Virus record (IMG/VR): IMGVR_UViG_3300017963_000302
Coordinates: 1 to 59,618 of that record
Source: a virus
Length of the DNA: 59,618 bases
Strand: one strand, 5' to 3'
Shown: piece by piece, positions 8,754-15,564 of the stretch
How positions within the stretch are numbered: the first letter of the stretch is position 1
How the letters are laid out: every line of letters begins with the position of its first letter
Notes under the pieces: generated by a model
Told to the model about the DNA's origin: nothing
Seen by the model: the letters and a program-made list of their open reading frames with translations, nothing else
The model's database searches: none
Made by a program: the position numbers and the translations under genes

Positions 8754-9065
8754 ATGCCTAGGGGTCGACCGAGAAAAAAGAAAATCAGAGACGATATCTT
8801 GGCAGATATTGATGAATCAAAACCAATTTCTGAACAAGAAGATGTTTTTGAATCAGAAAAGATCTCTGAATCAAAGAAAGAAGAAAAATATAAAGAGAAC
8901 AGTATTGTTAAAAATAACACTAAACAAAAGACAGAAATAGCTAGAGCAAAAGTCACGACATCAAAATATATTGCGGGTAAATGGTGGCAATTAAAACGCG
9001 GTAAAAAGATAAATGCACCTGATATTGTAATTGAAAGCTTAAGAAATGCTGGCTTTGTCGAGTAG
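8754..9065 (+). CDS. Hypothetical protein after the major capsid gene (103 aa)
   Basis: A small charged protein whose first two thirds is low-complexity Lys/Glu/Ser (MPRGRPRKKKIRDDILADID onward). A compact C-terminal part (about residues 68-103, SKYIAGKWWQLKRGKKINAP and then a short helix) looks folded. Small genes in this position often encode N-terminally disordered head-completion or lid proteins. I do not recognise a family. GAGGGA before the ATG is a good ribosome site. The first residues read like an AT-hook (RGRP), which could bind DNA, but this is only suggestive. Confidence 0.65.
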   Translation: MPRGRPRKKKIRDDILADIDESKPISEQEDVFESEKISESKKEEKYKENSIVKNNTKQKTEIARAKVTTSKYIAGKWWQLKRGKKINAPDIVIESLRNAGFVE

Positions 9066-9097
9066 CACACCCTTCATTTAATTGATATCTTTAATCT

Positions 9098-9871
9098 ATG
9101 GCAACTGAAGAACAAGTCATAGATTCGACACGAAGAACAGTAGCTGATTTTGAGTCACCACGTAAATATGATGATGATTATTATAAGGATGCTATTGAAA
9201 GAGGTTTGCAGAAATTAAACTTCGATTTTGGTGAGTCTTATGCAATAGTTCCCGATGTTCCATTTGATCGTGTTTTCCTTCTTATAAAATTAGCTTCGAT
9301 AAACATGTGCTGGTTTCGTGCGTCAGAAGGTGCAACTGGTGATAGCGAAATAGAACATGTTGAAACAAAATACACAACAATAGCAGTGCCTAATCTTTCG
9401 GTTACTGACGGAAATACAGGAGATAGTCGCGGTCCAACATACTGGATGAAACTAGCTGATAAAATTCAAGAAGAATATGACAACGAAGTTGGAAGTTCAG
9501 CTGGTCAAAACCAAGGTTCAGAAGTTGAAATTGGAACTGTTAGAAGGATATCTCTTACTAACGGTGGTTATAGAAAACGTGTTTTGGATCCTGGATTAGA
9601 TGCTGTTACCATTACAACTTTAGTTTCGGGTAACGATGTTACAATTTCTTGGTCAAAACTTCAAGTTGAAGATTTTTTCTCTTACGAAGTTGTTCGCTCT
9701 GAAGATGGAACCTTTGATGATGAAATTGTTATAAGAACAGAAACTGATATCCATGTCACAGAATATACCGATGAATCTGTTGTGTCTGGTACATGGTATT
9801 ACAGAGTAAAATCTGTAAATAGGAATTTTCTAAAAACAGATAGTTCAACATCAATAGCGGTGGTTCCATAA
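9098..9871 (+). CDS. Head-tail connector (head completion adaptor) with C-terminal Ig/FN3-like domain
   Basis: The 257-residue product has two parts. Residues about 1-130 look like a gp6/gp15-type adaptor that docks under the portal (helical, KYDDDYYKDAIERGLQKLNF, then a second helix). Residues about 165-257 form a fibronectin type III-like domain (DAVTITTLVSGNDVTISWSK ... YTDESVVSGTWYYRVKSVNR), a fold often added to surface-exposed virion proteins to touch carbohydrates or cells. No clear ribosome site stands before ATG 9098, although no other start fits. The end overlaps the next gene as TAATG. Family assignment of the first part is by position and is moderate. Confidence 0.6.
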   Translation: MATEEQVIDSTRRTVADFESPRKYDDDYYKDAIERGLQKLNFDFGESYAIVPDVPFDRVFLLIKLASINMCWFRASEGATGDSEIEHVETKYTTIAVPNLSVTDGNTGDSRGPTYWMKLADKIQEEYDNEVGSSAGQNQGSEVEIGTVRRISLTNGGYRKRVLDPGLDAVTITTLVSGNDVTISWSKLQVEDFFSYEVVRSEDGTFDDEIVIRTETDIHVTEYTDESVVSGTWYYRVKSVNRNFLKTDSSTSIAVVP

Positions 9872-10293
9872 TGGCAACTCGAGAAGAAATAATTCAGGAT
9901 AGAGTCGAACAAGTCATTACTGATTTTCAAAATGGATCCATTCGATATTATCCATATATATCTGGTTCGACAGACGTCTATAAACAAAGAACAAAAACAT
10001 TTGGTACTCCTATTTCGCTTACTGGAAGAGCTATTTTAGATCCTACATCTGAACAAATTACATTTATCGGAAATGGTGAATTATTCGATATTGCTTTTTT
10101 ATTTAGTAGGGTTGAATTGGTTGCAAAATTTCCATCTGCAAATGAAGGTGAATGGCTTGATGTTGATGCTCAAATTGAATGGTTCAATGGTCGAAGATAT
10201 AAAATAGAAAGAGTTCATCCTTCAGGGCAAATTGCTGAAAAGTTTCTTTTGACTATTGTACTCGCAAACTCAATTGAAGGGCAAAGAGATTAA
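9871..10293 (+). CDS. Head closure/neck protein (hypothetical, 140 aa)
   Basis: A 140-residue beta-rich protein between the adaptor and the HK97 gp10-like protein, coupled on both sides by TAATG overlaps. The central part (PISLTGRAILDPTSEQITFI ... DVDAQIEWFNGRRYKIERVH) fits the head-closure position, where a small beta-barrel protein stops the DNA after packaging. No sequence signature is strong enough to name a family. The order adaptor, closure, tail completion, terminator, sheath is the normal one, which is the main evidence. Confidence 0.6.
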   Translation: MATREEIIQDRVEQVITDFQNGSIRYYPYISGSTDVYKQRTKTFGTPISLTGRAILDPTSEQITFIGNGELFDIAFLFSRVELVAKFPSANEGEWLDVDAQIEWFNGRRYKIERVHPSGQIAEKFLLTIVLANSIEGQRD

Positions 10294-10772
10294 TGGCAAA
10301 AGTAAAAAAATATGGCGATTGGGATAAATTAAGTGATTGGAAAAAGTATATAAAGTCTGACAAGCCATTGAAAAAAATTGTCAATAAAATGGATAATCTT
10401 GGCAAAACTGTCAGGGATGCACTTAAAAATCATATAAAATCAAATGATCTTCCTTGGAAAAAATTATCTCCTATAACAGTGAGAATAAAAGGTAATAATA
10501 AAATTTATATTGATCATGGTACTTACATGAATAAAATAATTCATTCTGTTAGACCAACTAAAGATAATGGTCTTATTGTTGTTATTACCACAAGAGGAAA
10601 TCATTATTCTGGTTTGAGTGCTAATGAGTTGGCCAAAATACTCGAGTATGGAACAAGTAAAACACCTGCTAGACCTTTATGGAGACCGACTTTTGAAGAA
10701 ATGAAAAAGATGAAAGAATTTGAAGATTTTATTGATATAGGAGCAATTTTTTCATTCAAAGGTACGGATTAA
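10293..10772 (+). CDS. Tail completion/neck protein, HK97 gp10-like
   Basis: A 159-residue basic protein. The C-terminal motif LAKILEYGTSKTPARPLWRP (about residues 113-132) is the hallmark of the HK97 gp10/tail completion family (EFGT...PARPF). The N-terminal part is Lys-rich and helical (LKKIVNKMDNLGKTVRDAL). These proteins act in the neck that joins head and tail. Start and stop overlap the neighbours as TAATG, so translation is coupled. Confidence 0.75.
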   Translation: MAKVKKYGDWDKLSDWKKYIKSDKPLKKIVNKMDNLGKTVRDALKNHIKSNDLPWKKLSPITVRIKGNNKIYIDHGTYMNKIIHSVRPTKDNGLIVVITTRGNHYSGLSANELAKILEYGTSKTPARPLWRPTFEEMKKMKEFEDFIDIGAIFSFKGTD

Positions 10773-11434
10773 TGACAGCTGTTTCTATAAAAAATATTGA
10801 TGAAGCATTAGCTTTAAAATATAGTGGTTTATCAATTGATATAGGTGATCCACCGGTTTCGACACCAGTAACAGTTTTCGTGGAAGAACCATCAAGCGAA
10901 GAATACAAGGAAAGAGTATATCCATCTATTGCAATTAAATTTTTATCATTAAGTGAAAATTCTCCTTCTAGACATTCAGATGATGAACAAGAAGAAGAAT
11001 ATGATTATGATGATACGGTTACTCCACCAATTAGAACAATGAGAAAACGTGGTGATAGATATGAGATATCTTACACAATAGATACATGGCACAAAATTAG
11101 AGCTGGTGAGAGTCGTGATTTATTGAGATATGCGATTATAGAAACAACTCCTACACGTGGATATATAACTGTTACTGATATTGATGGTGGTTCACAAGAT
11201 TTATGGGTGTTTTGGAATGGTACTTTAACAACTTTAGATGAACAACTTAATGACGTTGTTATTTATCACAAAACATTAACTGTTAGAATTTTGGCCAAAT
11301 TATTACCAGACAAAACACTTAGAGAATACAAAACTGCTACTAAGTTGACATGGAAATTTTCAAACAACGATGATCCACCAGTGGATCATTCCATCATGGA
11401 CATTACGGATAGTGGAGTTGAAGCAGGCTCTTAA
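10772..11434 (+). CDS. Probable tail terminator protein
   Basis: A 220-residue protein directly upstream of the sheath, where tail terminators lie. It starts with a helix and strand (MTAVSIKNIDEALALKYSGL), has a conserved-looking YPSIAIKFLSL strand (about residue 48), a negatively charged loop (DDEQEEEYDYDDTV) and a later mixed alpha/beta part with WYKI-like DTWHKIRAGESRDLLRYAI, compatible with the fold of T4 gp15 or lambda gpU-type terminators. Position is the main evidence; sequence similarity to a named family is not obvious. Confidence 0.55.
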   Translation: MTAVSIKNIDEALALKYSGLSIDIGDPPVSTPVTVFVEEPSSEEYKERVYPSIAIKFLSLSENSPSRHSDDEQEEEYDYDDTVTPPIRTMRKRGDRYEISYTIDTWHKIRAGESRDLLRYAIIETTPTRGYITVTDIDGGSQDLWVFWNGTLTTLDEQLNDVVIYHKTLTVRILAKLLPDKTLREYKTATKLTWKFSNNDDPPVDHSIMDITDSGVEAGS

Positions 11435-11526
11435 TTCTGTAATGATTTAATAGATGTGTGGCATAGAGATTACAACCCTTTGCAATAAACAAAACGCCAC
11501 ATTAAACAAAACTGTATGGAGGGAAA

Positions 11527-14007
11527 ATGACAGTTTATATTAGACCTGATGTCTATACCGAGATCAAGAAACAATTAAATCCTCCTATACAACCCGTTGC
11601 ATTGGGTTTTGGTGCCTTGATTGGTATAACTGAAAAAGGACCTTTACGGGTTGTAATAAGGACACGAACTTTCGAGGAATGGACTAGAATTTATGGTCGA
11701 AGAGAAACTCGATCCGATATGGCTTATGAAGCTGAAGCATTTTTCAAAGAAGGTGGTGTTGAGCTTCTTACTTCTCGTGTTGGAAATTATTCTGACATTG
11801 ATGACAACACAACTTATACCGGGGTTGCTGCATCAAGAACAATTACTACGCAGGGTGTAGCAGCTACTTCAGCAGAAAAAACTGGCCTTGTAGGACCATA
11901 TGTTTTAAATGCAGGAGATAGTTTTACTGTTGATGTTGATAACGCTGGTGCGACACCAGTAACATTTGATGCTGCTCGAGCAACCAAAGCTGGATCTGGT
12001 CTTTCTATCACTGATATTAATGGCGAAACTTTAGTTCTTTCATTCGATTCTGGAGCACCTTTAGGAAATCAAACCGTTACTTTTACAGCTACTCACGCCG
12101 GTGATCCTGATGGTGCAGCTGCTGAAATTAATTCGCAAATCGTTGGTGGTTTTGCTGTTGTTAATGCAGGTGAAATCGATATTAGTTCTGACACTCAGGG
12201 GACTAATTCGCTTGTTACGATTGTCAGCGGAACGGCATTAACAGAACTTGGTCATACAGCTGGTGCATCTTCGCCAGGAACAGGTGATGTTGCAAATATT
12301 AAAAACGTCACAACTGCAGAAGTTAAAACAGTTGTTGAAGCTGATGCTTCACCTGCGACTGTAACTGAAAATGCAAATGGAAGTTTCAAAATTTCATCAC
12401 CAACAACAGGTGTAACTTCTGAACTCGATTTCACAGTTGGTCTTGCTGCATTAGGAATCATTGTTGAAACAATTGTTGGAACTGCTGCTGGTGGAACACA
12501 AAATACATTAAAACTTGAAGCTGGTTACAAAAGTTATATCAGTCCTGGTGAAAGAGGTAATGATTTAGAAACATTAATTACCCAAAATCCAAGACATCCT
12601 AGTGCTGGTGCTGGGAATGATCTTGCTGCTAATATCACAGCATTAGATACATCTTTACAAGTTACAAGTCTTTCTGGTATCCAAGAAAGATCAGTTATTC
12701 GTGTTTGGGATGGAACAAATGAAGAATTCCATCAAGTTCTTGATGTTCGCAACGTTGTAACAGCTGGTGTTGTTGCATTTTATGTTGACATTGTTGGCAG
12801 TTTTACAAATGCATTTACTACCGCAACAACTCAAATTGAAACGCGTGAATTTGACCTTCAAATTTTTGAAGATAATGTCGAAGTTGAAGCCGGTAGATGG
12901 ACGCAAATGTCTATGCTTGATGTAGCTGACAATTATGTTGAAACATTGATGAATGATGATGCTACTGGATCAGAATATCTCTTTGCAACAGACCTTGATG
13001 CTGCAATTGGAATTGGTGCTGATTTACCTGCAACAGATTCAGCTCGAGTAGCTTTAACTGGTGGTACTGATGAAACTACTGGCATAACGAATGTTGATTG
13101 GATTGGAACCGAACTAGGTAAAACTGGTATATATGCACTTAATTCAGATATCGAATTTATGCCAGTTGCATATGTTGGGAATAACGATTCTGCTGTTGTA
13201 AATCAAGCACTTCAATATTGTGAATCAAAATTATTCCTCGAATACATTGGTCATGTGACTTTGGGATCAAGTGCATCAATTGCGATTGGTTATAGACAAT
13301 CTACTCTTGGTGCTAATTCATATTATGGTTGTATTTATGCTGGCGGAATAAAGGTTTATGATCCAGAAGGAAGTGGATCAAATCCAAAGCGTTCTATCGC
13401 AGGTGTGGGTGCTTTCGCTGGAAAGAGAGCTAAAGTTGACAATATTCCATCACCAAACGGTGGACCTTGGCAAGCACCAGCAGGAGAAGGTGATTATGGT
13501 GAATTAATTTCCGCTCTAGATGTTGTTGATATTTATGATGATACTGATCATGGTAATATGAATGATGCTCATATTAATGTTTTGAGAAAAAAAGGCAAGA
13601 CTGCACCAGTTACAATCAGTGGTTCGCGTACTCTTGATGATAGTGTTTCTCAAGAATGGAGATATATTAATACAATCCGTTCACTTCAATTTATGCAAAA
13701 ATCAGTTGCTGATGGAACAAGTTGGGCTGTTCAAAGAAATAATGAAGAGAGAACTTGGGAGACATTAAAAGATAGAGTTGATACTTTCTTATCTAATTTA
13801 ATTCCTCAACGTGCATTCCCAACAAACAGAAAAGAATTAGCATTTTTTGTAAAAATGGGAATCAATGATGGAACAATGACGCAAGACGATATTGACATCA
13901 GAGGTCAAATGATCGGGGAAGTCGGTGTTGCTTTGCAAAAACCTGGTGAATTCGTAGTTTGGAGATTCGCACAATTCCAAGGCGGAACTGACATCACCAA
14001 TGTATAG
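11527..14007 (+). CDS. Tail sheath protein
   Basis: The contractile sheath subunit, 826 residues, longer than P2 or T4 sheaths because of an inserted Ala/Thr/Gly/Val-rich region (about residues 95-330) that is probably a surface domain. The N-terminus (YIRPDVYTEIKKQLNPPIQP with FGALIGITEKGPL) and the C-terminal third (SGSRTLDDSVSQEWRYINTI, then VDTFLSNLIPQRAFPTNRKE, ending near PGEFVVWRFAQFQGG) match the conserved sheath core. The strong ribosome site GGAGGG is 4 bases before the ATG. It is followed by the tube gene as usual. The 92-base gap before it contains a weak stem (TGTGGC and GCCACA about 30 bases apart). Confidence 0.9.
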   Translation: MTVYIRPDVYTEIKKQLNPPIQPVALGFGALIGITEKGPLRVVIRTRTFEEWTRIYGRRETRSDMAYEAEAFFKEGGVELLTSRVGNYSDIDDNTTYTGVAASRTITTQGVAATSAEKTGLVGPYVLNAGDSFTVDVDNAGATPVTFDAARATKAGSGLSITDINGETLVLSFDSGAPLGNQTVTFTATHAGDPDGAAAEINSQIVGGFAVVNAGEIDISSDTQGTNSLVTIVSGTALTELGHTAGASSPGTGDVANIKNVTTAEVKTVVEADASPATVTENANGSFKISSPTTGVTSELDFTVGLAALGIIVETIVGTAAGGTQNTLKLEAGYKSYISPGERGNDLETLITQNPRHPSAGAGNDLAANITALDTSLQVTSLSGIQERSVIRVWDGTNEEFHQVLDVRNVVTAGVVAFYVDIVGSFTNAFTTATTQIETREFDLQIFEDNVEVEAGRWTQMSMLDVADNYVETLMNDDATGSEYLFATDLDAAIGIGADLPATDSARVALTGGTDETTGITNVDWIGTELGKTGIYALNSDIEFMPVAYVGNNDSAVVNQALQYCESKLFLEYIGHVTLGSSASIAIGYRQSTLGANSYYGCIYAGGIKVYDPEGSGSNPKRSIAGVGAFAGKRAKVDNIPSPNGGPWQAPAGEGDYGELISALDVVDIYDDTDHGNMNDAHINVLRKKGKTAPVTISGSRTLDDSVSQEWRYINTIRSLQFMQKSVADGTSWAVQRNNEERTWETLKDRVDTFLSNLIPQRAFPTNRKELAFFVKMGINDGTMTQDDIDIRGQMIGEVGVALQKPGEFVVWRFAQFQGGTDITNV

Positions 14008-14017
14008 GAGGTAAAAA

Positions 14018-14485
14018 ATGGATGATCCTTATAGGGATTTTAAATTTGAGGTAGAAATCGCAGGATTTCTTCGCGCCGGTTTTTCCAAAGTTTCTGGACT
14101 GAAACAGACAACTGAAGTGGTTGAATACAGAGAAGGCGCCGATAACGAAACACCGAGGAAATTGCCAGGTCAAACATCGTTTGAGAACGTTACTCTAGAA
14201 AGGGGTCATTCAAACGATGAAGACTTTATCAATTGGTCACAAACTATATTCAATCTTGATAGAGATAATGGTGAACAAGGAATTGGAATAGGTGATGATG
14301 ATAACTTTAGAAAGGATGTTGTCGTTTACCTCAAAAATAAATCAGGTCAAAGGAAAGTAAAGTGGAAGGTCAAAAAGGCTTGGCCTATGGATCATTCTAC
14401 TACTGATTTGGATGCAACAGCAAACAATGTTTCGATAGAATCCCTCATTTTGGCCAATGAGGGAATTAAGATGACCAAACTTTAA
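14018..14485 (+). CDS. Tail tube protein, T4 gp19/CIS-type
   Basis: Subunit of the rigid inner tube through which DNA passes. The 155-residue length and the N-terminal pattern (DPYRDFKFEVEIAGFLRAGF then SKVSGLKQTTEVVEYREGAD) are the signature of the T4 gp19-like tube family shared by contractile phages and injection systems. The end (SIESLILANEGIKMTKL) is also typical. GGAGG before the ATG is a strong ribosome site, in line with high expression. Confidence 0.92.
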   Translation: MDDPYRDFKFEVEIAGFLRAGFSKVSGLKQTTEVVEYREGADNETPRKLPGQTSFENVTLERGHSNDEDFINWSQTIFNLDRDNGEQGIGIGDDDNFRKDVVVYLKNKSGQRKVKWKVKKAWPMDHSTTDLDATANNVSIESLILANEGIKMTKL

Positions 14486-14495
14486 TCAATTAAAA

Positions 14496-14522
14496 TTGAC
14501 AAATCTAAAAAGTTGATAAAAT
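14496..14522 (+). promoter_or_regulatory. Possible promoter before the tail chaperone gene
   Basis: In the 60-base gap after the tube gene, TTGACA (14496-14501) is followed after 15 bases by TAAAAT (14517-14522). Both boxes match the sigma70 consensus well but the spacing is shorter than ideal. If used, it would restart transcription for the chaperone and tape measure genes. A strong ribosome site (AAAAGGAGA) follows. Confidence 0.3.
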
Positions 14523-14545
14523 AGAAAAAATAAAAGGAGACATTT

Positions 14546-15370
14546 ATGTCTGAAGTTAGTCTTGATCCTAGTGAAATTAAACTTGATGATGAAAACAAAT
14601 ATACTGTATTGGAAGATATTTCTGATAATATAGTTCTTCCAATCGGCATAGAAAAAAATGGTGTTCGTTATCGCAATATTGTTATTGATGAATTATCAGG
14701 TATTGATGAATCACTTGCCGCAAATAAAAAGAAAACTGGCGGCAATCCTGCAAAAGCACTTACCAAAGTACTAGCTAGATGCATTCAAGAAATTGAAGAT
14801 CTTGTTCCTAGAAAGAAAAATCCAGATAAGTTAATTGACGAATCGATAACCAGAAACATGTATCAATGTGATCGTGATTTTGTTCTTTCTAGAATACAAA
14901 TTTTGTCTGAGCAAGATGATGCTGTTCTTCGTGGTAAATGTCCGAAGTGTCAGACTGTTGTTGAACAAGATGTGAAAATATCGAATAGAAAAATAATTTC
15001 TTGGCCAAAAGATAAACCTGCACAAATAGATTTTGAATTGAAAAGAGGATATTTTAAAGATGGTGTTCATCATAGAAAAGGAACTATGCGTTTTACAAAA
15101 GGTGCAGATCAAGAACATGTAGCAATGCTTGCAATGGATGATTACGCAAAAGCTTTAACTGCTATGTTTGCTGCAACTATAATAAAACTAGGTGATATGG
15201 ATGGCATCGATCAAGACATAGCATCTAAATTAAAATCAAGAGATAGACGATTGTTATTCAATCTTGTTCGCGAACAAACTCCTGGAATTTTAATGTGGGA
15301 GTTTTTACAATGCTATAATTGTTATTATGATGAGGTGGAAGCTGTTCTTAGTATGTCTTCTTTTTTCTAA
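14546..15370 (+). CDS. Tail assembly chaperone, short (unshifted) form
   Basis: A 274-residue protein between the tube and tape measure genes, the place of lambda G/GT-type or P2 E/E'-type chaperones that coat the tape measure during tail assembly. It has two CxxC pairs, CPKC at about residue 133 and CYNC near the C-terminus (about residue 256), that could hold a zinc. The unshifted protein ends SMSSFF at a TAA that directly follows the slippery heptamer TTTTTTC (15361-15367). A fraction of ribosomes should slip back by one base and continue to 15564. It is larger than most G proteins because of an N-terminal domain of about 100 residues. Confidence 0.8.
   Translation: MSEVSLDPSEIKLDDENKYTVLEDISDNIVLPIGIEKNGVRYRNIVIDELSGIDESLAANKKKTGGNPAKALTKVLARCIQEIEDLVPRKKNPDKLIDESITRNMYQCDRDFVLSRIQILSEQDDAVLRGKCPKCQTVVEQDVKISNRKIISWPKDKPAQIDFELKRGYFKDGVHHRKGTMRFTKGADQEHVAMLAMDDYAKALTAMFAATIIKLGDMDGIDQDIASKLKSRDRRLLFNLVREQTPGILMWEFLQCYNCYYDEVEAVLSMSSFF
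15361..15367 (+). other. Programmed -1 ribosomal frameshift site (T TTT TTC)
   Basis: In the zero frame the chaperone gene reads TCT TTT TTC TAA. The seven bases T TTT TTC fit the X XXY YYZ rule for simultaneous -1 slippage, and after the slip the ribosome reads CTA ATA AGC GAC GGG GAT and so on for 65 codons. The stop codon directly after the heptamer would promote slippage. No strong stem is obvious within the next 10 bases. Position between tube and tape measure is exactly where such sites occur in tailed phages. Confidence 0.85.
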
Positions 15371-15564
15371 TAAGCGACGGGGATGCAGAGCGTCTTCGTC
15401 AAAGTTTATTAGATCAGGTACATCATATTGCACATCGTTATGGATGGACAGAATCAGAAATATTATCCCTTCCAAGTTGGAAACGCAAAGAATATTGCGA
15501 TCGAATTTCAGAATTAATCAAACAAGAAGACAAAAGATTGAAAGCAATGATGGGAGCTAGATAA
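15367..15564 (+). CDS. Tail assembly chaperone, frameshift-encoded C-terminal extension
   Basis: Read in the -1 frame from the slippery site, these bases encode 65 residues beginning LISDGDAERLRQ and containing HRYGWTESEILSLPSWKRKE, a typical chaperone extension (the T part) that contacts the tape measure. The fused protein would be 339 residues. The stop TAA at 15562-15564 overlaps the tape measure ATG at 15564 as TAATG. No start codon with a ribosome site stands at its beginning, which supports expression only by frameshift. Confidence 0.82.
   Translation, partial: LISDGDAERLRQSLLDQVHHIAHRYGWTESEILSLPSWKRKEYCDRISELIKQEDKRLKAMMGAR

Noticed and set aside
926-11434. Search for a small terminase subunit and a capsid protease
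   Set aside because: No gene in the packaging block shows a small terminase helix-turn-helix or a Ser/His protease motif. They may be absent or lie elsewhere.
15327-15560. A 77-codon frame beginning MMRWKLF between chaperone and tape measure
   Set aside because: The same bases in the -1 frame encode a much better chaperone extension following a canonical slippery site. The 77-residue product has no protein-like pattern and no ribosome site.
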